This document shows positions 34,101 through 43,836 of a stretch of DNA of 64,000 nucleotides, piece by piece. Numbering within the stretch: position 1 is the first letter of the stretch; every line of letters starts with the position of its first letter. The notes under the pieces were generated by a model, which searched no databases, was not told the DNA's origin, and saw only the letters and a list, made by a program, of their open reading frames with translations. Position numbers and translations under genes: made by a program. The stretch is from Streptomyces sp. NRRL B-3428 (GTDB lineage Bacteria; Actinomycetota; Actinomycetes; Streptomycetales; Streptomycetaceae): assembly GCA_000721375.1 (NCBI GenBank), contig JOGW01000001.1, forward strand, positions 62,001 through 126,000, written 5' to 3'.

Positions 34101-35024
34101 ATGATCGCTGATTCCTCCTCTCCTGCCGCTGAAGCCACCGATCCCCGACTCGGCCGGGCGCTGGCCAGCCTGCGGGGTCTCGCCGTCGGGGACGCCCTCG
34201 GTTCCCAGTACTTCGTGCCCGAGAACTATCCGCTGCTCAAGCGCCGCGAGGTGCCCGAAGGGCCCTGGCAGTGGACCGACGACACCGAGATGGCCTGCTC
34301 CGTGGCCGCCGTGCTCGCCTCGCACGGGCGGATCGACCAGGACGCCCTCGCGCAGTCCTTCGCCCACCACCATGACTTCGACCGCGGCTACGGTCCCGCG
34401 GTGAACCGCATGCTGCGCCTGATCCGCGAGGGCGGCGACTGGCGTGAGCTGGCTGCCGGTCTGTTCAAGGGCCAGGGCTCCTGGGGCAATGGCGCCGCGA
34501 TGCGCATCGCCCCGCTCGGCGCCTGGTACGCGGACGATCCCGAGCAGGCCACCCACCAGGCGGAGATCTCCGCGTACACCACGCATCAGCACCGTGAGGC
34601 GGTCGTCGGCGCGATGGCCGTGGCCGCCGCGGCCGCGTTCGTGGCCGGGGCGAAGGAGCCGCTGAGCGGCCGGGCGCTGCTCGACGGTGTGATCGACCTG
34701 GTGCCGCGCAGCGCCGTCGGGGCCGGGCTTCGCCGGGCCCGCGACATGCTCGACTACAGCGACGCGAGTACGGTCGCGGCCGTACTCGGCTGCGGTCGGC
34801 GGACCACCGCGCACGACACGGTGCCGTTCGCGCTGTGGTCGGCGGCTCGGGGGCTCGGCGACTTCGAGGGCACCTTCTGGACGACCGCACAGGTCGGCGG
34901 CGACGTGGACACCACCTGCGCGATCGCGGGCGGTGTGGTCGCGGCCGCCGCGGCGGGTGCGCCGCCCGCGCAGTGGGCCGGGCAGACGGAGGCGCTGCCG
35001 CAGTGGGCGCCCGTCGCGGGCTGA
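34101..35024 (+). CDS. ADP-ribosylglycohydrolase family protein
   Basis: The 307-residue protein has the DraG fold motifs: LRGLAVGDALGSQYF, WTDDTEMACSVAAVL near residue 55-70, and the second metal motif GGDVDTTCAIAGGV near the C-terminus. Two Mg2+ ions bound by these Asp/Thr residues hydrolyse ADP-ribose from protein side chains or release ADP-ribose from small molecules. The substrate cannot be told from sequence. It stands next to the histidine phosphatase and precedes an unrelated membrane-protein gene by 263 bp. Confidence 0.9.
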   Translation: MIADSSSPAAEATDPRLGRALASLRGLAVGDALGSQYFVPENYPLLKRREVPEGPWQWTDDTEMACSVAAVLASHGRIDQDALAQSFAHHHDFDRGYGPAVNRMLRLIREGGDWRELAAGLFKGQGSWGNGAAMRIAPLGAWYADDPEQATHQAEISAYTTHQHREAVVGAMAVAAAAAFVAGAKEPLSGRALLDGVIDLVPRSAVGAGLRRARDMLDYSDASTVAAVLGCGRRTTAHDTVPFALWSAARGLGDFEGTFWTTAQVGGDVDTTCAIAGGVVAAAAAGAPPAQWAGQTEALPQWAPVAG

Positions 35025-35287
35025 GGCTGCCCGGCTTGAGCGCTGCGTGGGCTGAGGCCTGCCCCTGCCGACCGCTGCCAACCGCCCGCACTGTCACGGT
35101 CCTGCCACAGACCCCGCGTATCCGCCGCCGGGCCGCGTCCGCCGTGCTGCGCTGGGGCTACTCTGACGGCCCACACCGCCCGATGATCTTCTGCTGATCC
35201 CTGAGCCAGCGCTGCTCTGCGGGCGGGTGCCGACGAGACACCGGCTCGGGGCCTCAGCCAGGTCCAGGCCGGTCGGGAGGGGGTCCC

Positions 35288-37021
35288 GTGTCCGATACAC
35301 CGTCCGCGCCGTCCACACCACCCACGCCCGAAGTGCCCGAGCCCGTGCCTGATACGGGGGCGGGGGACGGGTCGGGGAGCGCCGCGCAGGGTCAGGCCGC
35401 GAGGGGCGCGGCCGAACCGCAGGACTCCGTCCCGCCGCGTACCTACGCCGCTTCGCCGCAGGCCGTCCCGGCCCAGGCCGCGCGGGCCGTGGCCGGCCCG
35501 CCGCCCAACCCCTGGGCCACCCACCAACGACCCCCGTCCGTCTTCGACGGGATCACCGCCTCCGAGGCCGCGCCCGTCCGCACCGCGACCCTGGTCTCCG
35601 CGCTGGTCGCGGGCGTCCTGAGCGCGCTTCTCATGGTCGACGGCGTGGCCGTGAACCTGCTGATCGTGGCCGTGCCGCTCGCCCTCGCCGCGTACTTCGC
35701 GGCGCAGGCCGCGGGCCGGCTGCCCCGTGGTTGGACCCTCGCGTGGGCGGCCGGCGGGCTCGCGCTCCTCGCGGTGCCCGCGCTGCGGGACGCGGACTGG
35801 CCCTCGTTCCTCGCCGTCGTCGCGGCGCTCGGACTCGGTTCGCTCGCGCTGCACGGCACGCGCCGCTGGCCGGGCGTGCTGCTCAATCCGTTCGGCCTGA
35901 TCGGCGCCGTGGGGCCCGGCACCGTATGGGCATGGCGCGGTGTGCGTGCGCGGGCCGGGGGTTCACGGGGTTCGCTCGCGCCGATCGTGCGGGCCGTCGC
36001 CGTGGCCGTCGTGCTGCTGCTCGTCTTCGGCGGTCTCTTCGCCGCCGCCGATTCCACGTTCTCCGATCTGCTCGGCAGTCTGCTCCCGGACGCGGACGTC
36101 TCCGACGGCCCGGTGCGGTTCCTGCTCTTCCTGCTCGGCCTTCTCGGCGCCGTCGCGGCCGCGTACACCGCCGCGGCCCCGCTGCGCTGGGACAAGATCG
36201 AGGTGAAGCCGGGCCGGGCGCGCGGCCGGATCGAGTGGGCGCTCCCTCTGGTCGTGCTCAATGTGCCTTTCGCCGTCTTCAACCTCATCCAGCTGACCGT
36301 GCTCTTCGGTGGCTACGAGGCCGCGCTCAAGGACGGTCTGACCTACGCCGAGTACGCCCGGCAGGGCTTTTGGCAGCTGCTCTTCGCCACGCTGCTCACC
36401 CTCGTGGTGATCGCGCTCGCGCTGCGCTGGGCGCCGCGCGAGGACCGGCGCGACCACACGCTGGTGCGCGCCGTGCTCGGCACCTTGTGCGTGATGACCC
36501 TGATCGTGGTCGCGTCCGCGCTGCGCCGGATGCAGATGTACGTGGACGCGTACGGCCTCACGCGGCTGCGGATCTCCGTCACCGCCATGGAGCTGTGGCT
36601 CGGTCTGGTGGTCGTGCTGATCATGGCGGCCGGGGTCTGGGGTGCGCGGTGGCTGCCGCGTGCGGTGATGGCGAGCGCCGCTGGTGCGGTGCTGGTGTTC
36701 GGCCTGGTCTCGCCGGACGGGACGGTCGCCGAGCAGAACGTGCAGCGGTATCTGGAGACCAAAAAATTCGACGTCGACTACGCCTCGGGGCTCTCCGCCG
36801 ACGCCGTACCCGCGCTCGACAAGCTGCCGGAACCCCTGCGCAGTTGTGTGCTGCAGCCGCTCATGGCGGACCTGGGGAAAGACAAGGCGCCCTGGTACGC
36901 CATGAGTTACGGGGAGTGGCGGGCGCGGTCGCTCATCGAGGACCGGCCGTTGAGTGCGAGCCCGGACTGCAATGACATGGATGTGATCGACACGGAGGGC
37001 CTCGACCGCTCGGAGTACTAG
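35288..37021 (+). CDS. Multi-pass membrane protein, DUF4153/DUF4173-like
   Basis: A 577-residue integral membrane protein. An N-terminal region of about 90 residues is Pro/Ala-rich and disordered, followed by about 11 hydrophobic segments (for example LVSALVAGVLSALLMVDGVA and ALVAAALGLGSLAL-like stretches), and a final soluble region with NVQRYLETKKFDVDYASGLSADAVPALDKLP, which resembles DUF4173. Function unknown; members of this group often act in sensing or export. GTG 35288 follows GGAGGGGGT. The last codons (DRSEY) are part of an 18-bp repeat that continues past the stop. Confidence 0.8.
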   Translation: MSDTPSAPSTPPTPEVPEPVPDTGAGDGSGSAAQGQAARGAAEPQDSVPPRTYAASPQAVPAQAARAVAGPPPNPWATHQRPPSVFDGITASEAAPVRTATLVSALVAGVLSALLMVDGVAVNLLIVAVPLALAAYFAAQAAGRLPRGWTLAWAAGGLALLAVPALRDADWPSFLAVVAALGLGSLALHGTRRWPGVLLNPFGLIGAVGPGTVWAWRGVRARAGGSRGSLAPIVRAVAVAVVLLLVFGGLFAAADSTFSDLLGSLLPDADVSDGPVRFLLFLLGLLGAVAAAYTAAAPLRWDKIEVKPGRARGRIEWALPLVVLNVPFAVFNLIQLTVLFGGYEAALKDGLTYAEYARQGFWQLLFATLLTLVVIALALRWAPREDRRDHTLVRAVLGTLCVMTLIVVASALRRMQMYVDAYGLTRLRISVTAMELWLGLVVVLIMAAGVWGARWLPRAVMASAAGAVLVFGLVSPDGTVAEQNVQRYLETKKFDVDYASGLSADAVPALDKLPEPLRSCVLQPLMADLGKDKAPWYAMSYGEWRARSLIEDRPLSASPDCNDMDVIDTEGLDRSEY

Positions 37022-37057
37022 GACCACTCGGAGTACCGGGACCACTCGGAGTACTGG
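37004..37057. repeat. 18-bp tandem repeat across the DUF4153 stop codon
   Basis: Three copies of GACCRCTCGGAGTACYRG (37004-37021, 37022-37039, 37040-37057), differing at two or three positions. The first copy encodes DRSEY and the stop; the others lie outside the gene but stay in frame. Confidence 0.85.
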
Positions 37058-37070
37058 GACCAGGCGGTCG

Positions 37071-37118
37071 TACGACGACGGGGGCACCCTTCCCGAGAAG
37101 GGTGCCCCCGTCGTCGTA
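37071..37118. terminator. Bidirectional terminator, 22-bp perfect stem
   Basis: Arms 37071-37092 and 37097-37118 are exact complements with loop CCGA, lying between the convergent membrane-protein and MFS genes. Confidence 0.9.
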
Positions 37119-37128
37119 TCCGAGAAGA

Positions 37129-38700
37129 TCAGTGCGCCACCGGCGTCCCGTTCCCGCTCAGGGCATCCAGATCGCTCTTGCGCACCTTGACCACGAAGAT
37201 CGCGGTGATCAGTGCGAGCACCGCCATGGCCACCGCCGGGATGAAGCCGGTGGAGATGCCCTCCGAGAGGATCTCCTTGGCCCACGGCGAATTCTTCGGC
37301 AGCTCACCGGTCTTGGCGAAGGCGGCCTGCTGCTCGGGGGTCGCGTTGGCCATGAAGTCGGCCACCTGGATCTTGGCCTCGTCACGGCTCGCCGTGCCGA
37401 AGACCGTGGTCAGGATGGCGAGGCCGAGTGAACCGCCCACCTGCTGGGTCGCGTTGAGCAGACCGGAGGCCGCGCCCGCCTCGTGCTGGGCGACGCCGGA
37501 GACGGCGGTCAGGGTCAGCGTGACGAAGTTGAGGCCCATGCCGAAGCCGAAGAGCAGCATCGGGCCCAGTACGCCGCTGAGATACGAACTGTCCGTGTCG
37601 ATCAGCGTCAGCCAGCCGAGCCCCAGGATCACGAACGACGAACCCACCACCATGAACGGCTTCGGGCCGAGCTTGGGCAGCAGCGCCTGCGACAGGCCCG
37701 CGCCGAACACGATCGCCACCGTCACCGGCAGGAACTTCAGGCCGGCCTCGATGGGGGTGTCCCCGAGCACGTTCTGCACGAAGAGCACGATGTAGAAGAA
37801 CATTCCGAACATCGCCGCCGCGAGGCTGAGCATGATCACATACGTGCCCGAGCGATTGCGGTCGCGGAACATCTTCAGCGGGGTGATCGGGTCCTTGGCC
37901 TTCGTCTCGATGTAGATGAAGAGCCCGAGCAGGACCACGGCCGCGCCGAACGAGACGCCCGTCAGGCCGTCGCTCCAGCCTTCGCCCGCCGCGCGGATGA
38001 AGCCGTAGACCAGTGCGGCCATACCCAGGGTCGAGGTGATCGCACCGGCGATGTCGAAGCGGCCGGGGTGTCGCTCCGACTCCTGGATGTACTTCGGGGT
38101 GAGCACCGCGATCAGCACGCCGATCGGGACGTTGACGAAGAGCACCCAGCGCCAGTCGAGCCATTCGGTGAGCATGCCGCCGGCCAGCAGACCGACCGCG
38201 CCACCACCGGCGGAGACCGCGGCGAAGACACCGAACGCCTTGTTGCGCTCGGGTCCTTCGGGGAACGTGGAGGTGATCAGCGCGAGCGAGGTCGGCGAGG
38301 CGATCGCACCACCGACGCCCTGCAGGGCGCGGGCCGCGAGCAGTTGCCAGGGCTCCTGGGCGAAGCCGCCGAGCAGTGAGGCGACCGTGAACAGCACGAT
38401 GCCGAACATGAACACCCGGCGCCGGCCCAGGATGTCGCCCGCACGACCGCCGAGCAGCAGCAGACCGCCGAAGGTCAGGGTGTAGGCGCTGACCACCCAG
38501 GTCAGGTCGGTGGTGGAGAACTTGAGTGCGTCCTGGATGTGCGGAAGCGCGATGTTCACGATGGTGGCATCGAGGACGACCATCAACTGGCAGGCCGCGA
38601 TGATGAACAGAGCGATTCCGGCGTGCGGCGACTTGCTGGTCGGTGCGTCTGGCTCCGGCTCCGGATCCTTGACGCGTATGTCCTCGTCTGGCTGTGTCAC
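37129..38700 (-). CDS. MFS drug/H+ antiporter of the DHA2 (14-TMS) group
   Basis: The 523-residue transporter has 14 predicted helices, motif A with GGRAGDILGRRRVF, the motif D1/C-type LDATIVNIALPHI and the antiporter motif C-like GPVFGLIAGG region (VGLLAGGMLTEWLDWRW). Members export antibiotics or biocides in exchange for protons. The acidic N-terminus (EDIRVKDPEPEPD) is cytosolic. GTG 38700 is preceded by AGGGGAG. The operator 18 nt upstream and the promoter at 38748-38777 predict induction by a TetR-type repressor, whose gene is not adjacent. Confidence 0.92.
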   Translation of the reverse strand: MTQPDEDIRVKDPEPEPDAPTSKSPHAGIALFIIAACQLMVVLDATIVNIALPHIQDALKFSTTDLTWVVSAYTLTFGGLLLLGGRAGDILGRRRVFMFGIVLFTVASLLGGFAQEPWQLLAARALQGVGGAIASPTSLALITSTFPEGPERNKAFGVFAAVSAGGGAVGLLAGGMLTEWLDWRWVLFVNVPIGVLIAVLTPKYIQESERHPGRFDIAGAITSTLGMAALVYGFIRAAGEGWSDGLTGVSFGAAVVLLGLFIYIETKAKDPITPLKMFRDRNRSGTYVIMLSLAAAMFGMFFYIVLFVQNVLGDTPIEAGLKFLPVTVAIVFGAGLSQALLPKLGPKPFMVVGSSFVILGLGWLTLIDTDSSYLSGVLGPMLLFGFGMGLNFVTLTLTAVSGVAQHEAGAASGLLNATQQVGGSLGLAILTTVFGTASRDEAKIQVADFMANATPEQQAAFAKTGELPKNSPWAKEILSEGISTGFIPAVAMAVLALITAIFVVKVRKSDLDALSGNGTPVAH

Positions 38701-38717
38701 TGGTGCTCCCCTGGGCG

Positions 38718-38743
38718 TCTAGTGAACGGCAGCGTTCACTAGA
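38718..38743 (-). promoter_or_regulatory. TetR-type operator of the MFS gene
   Basis: Perfect 11-bp arms TCTAGTGAACG / CGTTCACTAGA separated by GCAG. It begins just after the -10, so a bound repressor would cover the transcription start. Confidence 0.85.
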
Positions 38744-38747
38744 TGTG

Positions 38748-38777
38748 ACCCTAGCGAGCGGTTCTTCTTGAACACAA
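38748..38777 (-). promoter_or_regulatory. Promoter of the MFS gene
   Basis: On the minus strand TTGTGT (38772-38777), 18-nt spacer, TAGGGT (38748-38753). The predicted start falls in the operator. Confidence 0.55.
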
Positions 38778-38888
38778 GGAAATTTTTGGGGAGTTGGGCG
38801 TTCCTTGACCGGGTGCGGAACGGGGGCGGGAGAGGGGCGGACCATGGTGGCGGAGGGTGCGGATCCTGGTGACGGAGAGGTGCGGATC

Positions 38889-39239
38889 ATGGCGTACGAC
38901 AAGGAACTCGCCGATCGCGTACGGGCGGCTCTGATCGCCGAAGGCGCGGCCGAGGTGCGCGAGGTGAACATGTTCGGTGGGCTGAGTTTCATGGTGCGGG
39001 GAAAGCTGGCAGTGACCGCGGACAATGCCGGTCGGCTGATGGTGCGTTGCGATCCCGGGCGGCTCGACGAGCTGCTCGGACGTGACGGCGCGGCCTGGGC
39101 GCAGATGCGCGGCCGCAGGATGAGCAAGGGCTGGATCGTCGTCGACGCCCGCGGTACCCGGTCGGACGCCGCCGTCCGCGCGTGGATCCAGGAGGCTCTC
39201 GCCCAGAACGGCAAGGAACGTCACGGGGAGTTGGGCTGA
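38889..39239 (+). CDS. TfoX N-terminal domain protein
   Basis: The 116-residue protein has the TfoX N-terminal domain pattern: RVRAALIAEGAAEVREVNMFGGLSFMV, then GKLAVTADNAGRLMVRC and KGWIVVDARGTRSD. In Gammaproteobacteria TfoX controls competence; in actinobacteria the domain is usually alone and its role is unknown. ATG 38889 lies 8 nt after GGAGAGG, which decides it over upstream starts. There is no obvious partner. Confidence 0.85.
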   Translation: MAYDKELADRVRAALIAEGAAEVREVNMFGGLSFMVRGKLAVTADNAGRLMVRCDPGRLDELLGRDGAAWAQMRGRRMSKGWIVVDARGTRSDAAVRAWIQEALAQNGKERHGELG

Positions 39240-39352
39240 GCCGGGCAATCGGTTTCCGCGCGTTCGTCGCCTCTGGCCCACTTGTGTCAGGGGCATGCAT
39301 GGGCCACGGGGAATCATTGCTGTACCGGTGGTCGTCCTCGTAGGACCTCCCC

Positions 39353-42300
39353 ATGGGGTTCTCACATCGAAGATCTGCGCACATAGGCATCGCGGTCGCG
39401 GTGCTCGGCGGACTGCTCACATCGGTCCAGCTGACCTCCGCCACCGCGGCACCCGCGGTCCGCGGAACGCAGCGAGTCATCGTCACACTGGACGGCGCGG
39501 GCGCGCTCGAAGCGGCGCCTGGTGCCGCGAAGGACGCCCGCTCAGGGGAGGTCAAGGAGCAGCGCAAGAAGCTCACCGGACGGCAGGACGCGTTCCTCGC
39601 CGAGGCCAAGGACGCCGGCCTGGCTCCCGGCAAGGTCCGCAAGCTGGGCCTGCTGGTCAACGCCATGTCGATGACCGTCGAGGCCGGTGACGTCGACGAG
39701 CTGCGCGACCTTCCGGGCGTCAAGTCCGTTGTCCCGGACCGCAAGTCGAAGATCCTGGACACCGACGCCCACGACCTGACGGGCGTGCCCGAGGTCTGGG
39801 AGCGCGAGGACGCCGCCGGGGCGAAGGCCACCGGCAAGGGCGTGACCGTCGCGATCGTCGACTCCGGTATCGACTACAGCCACCCCGACCTCGGCGGCGG
39901 CTTCGGCGAGGGCCACAAGGTCGTGGCCGGCTACGACTTCGTCAACGGCGACGCCGACCCGATGGACGACAACGGCCACGGCACCCATGTCGCCGGCATC
40001 GTCGCCGCGAAGCCCGCGGCGGACGGCGGCGTCACCGGCGCCGCGCCGGACGCCACGCTCACCGCGTACAAGGCGATGGACTCCGGCGGTTACGGCTACG
40101 AGTCCGACATCATCGCGGCGATCGAGGCGGCGGCCGACCCGGCCAACCCGCACCGCGCCGATGTGATCAACCTCAGCATCGGGGGCTCCGGCGACGGCCT
40201 CGATCCGCTGGGTCTCGCGGCCACCGCCGCGGCAGACGCCGGCATCGTCGTGATCGCCGCGGCGGGCAACTCGGGCCCTGGCGCCTACACCGTCGGCTCC
40301 CCGGCCGCCGCCCGCGGAGTGATCGCGGTCGGAGCGTCCACCAGCGGGATCCGTATCCCCGAGGTCAGCCTCAAGGGCGTCAAGCTCGACACGTACCGCG
40401 GCTTCGTCTCCGCCAACCCGCCCAAGAACCCCGTCACCGGGGGCATCGTGCGGATCGGCTGGGGCTCGGCCGAGGAGTGGGAGCAGGCCGGCGACGTACG
40501 CGGGAAGATCGTGCTCTACGACGCTCCCGTCGCCACCGGCGAGGGCAGCCTGCAGCCCGACCACGACGTCTACCTGGAGGCCGAACGCCGCGGCGCCGTC
40601 GCGATGATCGGCGGCATGATGGAGGCCGCGTCCGGCGGCGGCGGTGGAGGCGGCATCGGGATCGGTGCCGACACCGCGGCCAAGGGCGAGGCGAAGGTGC
40701 TCGCGGACAGCGGCACCCTGGAGTCCGGCGACGAACTGCGGATGGACCAGCTCGTCGTCGTCGGCGTGGACGCCCCGCAGGCCACCGCGCTGGCGGAACT
40801 TGCCGGTACGGACGCCCAGTTGACCGTCTCCGGCCGCGACTCCTCCGACGAGATCGCCTCGTTCTCCTCGCGGGGACCGAGCTTCGGCCTCGGAATGAAG
40901 CCGGACATCGTGGCGCCCGGCGTGGAGATCCGCTCCACCGTGCCGAAGGCCAAGTACAGCACCGGCGTTCGCCGGATGTCCGGTACGTCGATGGCCTCCC
41001 CGCTCGTCGCGGGCACCGCCGCGCTGCTGCGCCAGCTCCACCCGGAGCGCACCGCCGCGCAGGTGGGCGCGGACCTCATCGGTTCGGCCAAGCGCCTTGA
41101 CGGCGTCGACACCCTGACCCAGGGCGCGGGCCGCCTCGACGCGGTCGCCGCCGCAGACTCCGTGCTCACCGCCTCACCGGCCGCCGTGTCGTTCGGCGCC
41201 GCGGATCTGTCGGGCCGTGAGATCGAGGAAGAGCGCACCGTCACCCTGCGCAACTCCGGTACCAGGCCCATCGCGGGCAGCGTCGACGTCTCGGGTACGG
41301 GCGCGAGCGTCTCGCCGCGCTTCGTAGTGATTCCGGCCGGCGGCACCGCGAAGGTCAAGCTGGAGATCGAAGCCGACAAGCCGAACTACACCACCCACTT
41401 CCGCGGCACAGTCACGGTCAAGCCGGTGAAGGGACACGGTCTGACGGTCCCGTACCTGCTCGAAGCCATTCCGCTCTACCTGGACGTCACCGCCGACCCG
41501 ACCACGGGCCCTGCGCAGATCTACGTACGGACGCCCAGCGCCCGCACCAAGGCGCCGGTCGTCACGGTCGACCCGCCGGGTGCCCGTCCGTACACGGTGC
41601 AGACCAAGGCCACGGGCGACCCGATGTACTTCCTCGCCGAGGTCACCGGTGAGCGGGTGGGCACGTACAAGCTGTCGGCCCGCACCACCCTCGACACCGG
41701 CGCGGAACTGCGCGGCACCGGCGCCTTCGAACTCGTCGGCGGCAACGACGAGTCCGGTAAGTGGCGGCCCATCGGACCGAACAGCGCGGACGGCCTGCTC
41801 ACCACAGCGCCCTCGGACGGCGACGACGCCGTGGTGAACGTCGGCGGACTCGGCGGTCCCTTCGTCACCACCGACAAGGGGAAGACCTGGACGCAGAAGG
41901 GCCGTACCCCGTTCATGGGTGCCGGCTTCGACATGCCCTACACGGTCGTCGACTCGACCGACAGCAAGCGCTGGTGGAGCGCCATCACCGCGATGTCCTG
42001 GTCCGTGCAGAGCGGCGGCATCCTCTACACCGAGGACCGCGGCCGTACGTTCCGGCAGACCAGTGCTCCCGACACGGGCTATGTCGACCTCGTCTCCGAC
42101 AAAGCGAACAAGGTCCTGATCGCGCAGACCGGTGACGACCGGCTGCTGGTCAGCCGGGACAAGGGGAAGACCTGGGGCTACGACCAGCTCGGGCTGCCCG
42201 CCGACCTCGCGAACATCGAGATGGGCGGGGACGACCTGTACGCCTGGTCGAGGCAGTCGGTCTGGGTGGTGCGCGGAGCATCGGGCGCCTCTCCCGAGCC

Positions 42301-43585
42301 GGCCGTCAAGATCTTCGATCTGCCGACGGACCGCAAGTCGTTCCTGAACGGGCTCTCCGCGGACGACCAACTGGTCGCCGTCTCCGCCCTGGGCCAGCGC
42401 GGCGGTGTGCACATCAGCACCGACGGCGGCCGTACCTGGGCCGCGCCGTACCGCGACGGCCGGGGCATCGTGTCCCTCTCGAAGGGCTCGATCCTGTACG
42501 ACCACTCCGGCGCCACCGAGCTCAGCGAGGACGGCGGCAAGACCTGGAAGTCGGTCGGCAAGCCGAACGACGACACCGTGGCGTACAACCTCGAACGCTG
42601 GGCCGACGGCTCGTACACCATCGGCGCGGCCAAGGCCGGTATGTACCGCATGGGCGGCGACGGCTCGTACCAGCGCATCGGCGTCCAGGCCATCGACGTC
42701 CCGGCGCTCGCCGTGAGCGGCGGCAGGCTGATCGCCGGCACCGAGCGTGGCCAATACGCCACCGGACTGCCGGCCGCGGGCCCCGAGTGGGGCGCCGCGG
42801 AGTACGAGGGCTCCCGAGGGCCGAACATTCCGTTCGTGCAGGCGGCGCTCAGCAAGCCGACGACGGTGTGGCGGACGCTCTCCCTTCCCTTCGGCGACCT
42901 GCTGCTGCAGAAGAGCACCGACTCCGGACGCACCTGGACGGACAAGGGGCACTTCGCCGCCGGCAACCTCGAGCCGACCTCGCTGATGGTCGACCCGAAG
43001 AACCCGGACAAGGTGGCGGTCGGCTATCTCTCCTGGAACTCGGTCGGCGTCTACACCACCACCGACGGCGGCGACAACTGGCGTCAGCACCGCCATGAGG
43101 ACAGGTTCGCCACGATCGCGGCCGACCCGCAGCGCAGCGGCCGGATCTGGCTCGGCGGATACGGCGGCCTGTACTACTCGGACGACTTCGGCGCCACGGT
43201 GAAGAAGGCCGAGGGCTGGACGTACGGGCAGGCCACGACCATCGAGTTCGACCGCGACCGGATGGTGGTCGGCGGGCAAGTCCTGCGCTACAGCACGGAC
43301 GGCGGCCGCAGCTTCCAGGGCGGTGACACCGGCGGGCTCAACGTCTTCGTCTCCGACCTCGTGAAGGCGGACGGCGTCTGGTACGCGGGCACCACCACCT
43401 ACTGGGTGCCTGGTATCCCGCCGCTCGGCGCCCGGGGTGTGCTCAAGTCCACGGACGGCGGGCGCACTTGGCGCAGCGCCTCGCAGGGGCTGCAGAACAC
43501 GGATGTGCTGACGCTCGCCGCGGACGGTGACGCGCTGTACGCCGGTACGAAGCTGGGGGGTGTGCACCGGCTCCCGCTGGACTGA
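39353..43585 (+). CDS. Secreted S8 subtilisin-like protease with PA domain and C-terminal Asp-box propeller
   Basis: A 1,410-residue exported protein. Residues 1-34 are a Sec signal peptide; 45-125 look like an I9 propeptide (VIVTLDGAG). The catalytic residues are Asp170 (VAIVDSGIDYSH), His209 (NGHGTHVAG), Asn306 (AAGNSGPG) and Ser546 (GTSMASP). A protease-associated insertion lies at about 330-480, with a Gly-rich stretch (SGGGGGGGIGIG). After an all-beta domain, residues about 800-1410 hold at least six Asp-box-like motifs (TTDKGKTW, SRDKGKTW, STDGGRTW, SEDGGKTW, STDSGRTW, STDGGRTW), typical of sortilin/sialidase propellers. The combination is unusual; the propeller may bind glycans or peptides and target the protease. 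Confidence 0.93.
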   Translation: MGFSHRRSAHIGIAVAVLGGLLTSVQLTSATAAPAVRGTQRVIVTLDGAGALEAAPGAAKDARSGEVKEQRKKLTGRQDAFLAEAKDAGLAPGKVRKLGLLVNAMSMTVEAGDVDELRDLPGVKSVVPDRKSKILDTDAHDLTGVPEVWEREDAAGAKATGKGVTVAIVDSGIDYSHPDLGGGFGEGHKVVAGYDFVNGDADPMDDNGHGTHVAGIVAAKPAADGGVTGAAPDATLTAYKAMDSGGYGYESDIIAAIEAAADPANPHRADVINLSIGGSGDGLDPLGLAATAAADAGIVVIAAAGNSGPGAYTVGSPAAARGVIAVGASTSGIRIPEVSLKGVKLDTYRGFVSANPPKNPVTGGIVRIGWGSAEEWEQAGDVRGKIVLYDAPVATGEGSLQPDHDVYLEAERRGAVAMIGGMMEAASGGGGGGGIGIGADTAAKGEAKVLADSGTLESGDELRMDQLVVVGVDAPQATALAELAGTDAQLTVSGRDSSDEIASFSSRGPSFGLGMKPDIVAPGVEIRSTVPKAKYSTGVRRMSGTSMASPLVAGTAALLRQLHPERTAAQVGADLIGSAKRLDGVDTLTQGAGRLDAVAAADSVLTASPAAVSFGAADLSGREIEEERTVTLRNSGTRPIAGSVDVSGTGASVSPRFVVIPAGGTAKVKLEIEADKPNYTTHFRGTVTVKPVKGHGLTVPYLLEAIPLYLDVTADPTTGPAQIYVRTPSARTKAPVVTVDPPGARPYTVQTKATGDPMYFLAEVTGERVGTYKLSARTTLDTGAELRGTGAFELVGGNDESGKWRPIGPNSADGLLTTAPSDGDDAVVNVGGLGGPFVTTDKGKTWTQKGRTPFMGAGFDMPYTVVDSTDSKRWWSAITAMSWSVQSGGILYTEDRGRTFRQTSAPDTGYVDLVSDKANKVLIAQTGDDRLLVSRDKGKTWGYDQLGLPADLANIEMGGDDLYAWSRQSVWVVRGASGASPEPAVKIFDLPTDRKSFLNGLSADDQLVAVSALGQRGGVHISTDGGRTWAAPYRDGRGIVSLSKGSILYDHSGATELSEDGGKTWKSVGKPNDDTVAYNLERWADGSYTIGAAKAGMYRMGGDGSYQRIGVQAIDVPALAVSGGRLIAGTERGQYATGLPAAGPEWGAAEYEGSRGPNIPFVQAALSKPTTVWRTLSLPFGDLLLQKSTDSGRTWTDKGHFAAGNLEPTSLMVDPKNPDKVAVGYLSWNSVGVYTTTDGGDNWRQHRHEDRFATIAADPQRSGRIWLGGYGGLYYSDDFGATVKKAEGWTYGQATTIEFDRDRMVVGGQVLRYSTDGGRSFQGGDTGGLNVFVSDLVKADGVWYAGTTTYWVPGIPPLGARGVLKSTDGGRTWRSASQGLQNTDVLTLAADGDALYAGTKLGGVHRLPLD

Positions 43586-43603
43586 GCCGAAGATCCCGCT
43601 GAA

Positions 43604-43639
43604 GGCAGCCGCGACCGTGTCCGCACGGCCGCGGCTGCC
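43604..43639 (+). terminator. Terminator after the S8 protease
   Basis: Arms GGCAGCCGCG (43604-43613) and CGCGGCTGCC (43630-43639), with an inner CCGTG/CACGG pairing that lengthens the stem. Confidence 0.8.
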
Positions 43640-43836
43640 GTGTTTGCGGCCGTCCTGAAGGCACGGAAAGCCGCTGCGAGTTGATTGATGGCGTTCGGCC
43701 CGTCGCAAGCCATGCGTCGGCCTGAGATGCTGGAGGGACCCCACGCAGTAGCGGAAGCGGAACGTCCCCGTCGGTCCGCCCCCACGTACCGGCTCCTCTT
43801 CAGCACGGCGTGACCGGTCTCAACGGAGAGAGAAGC

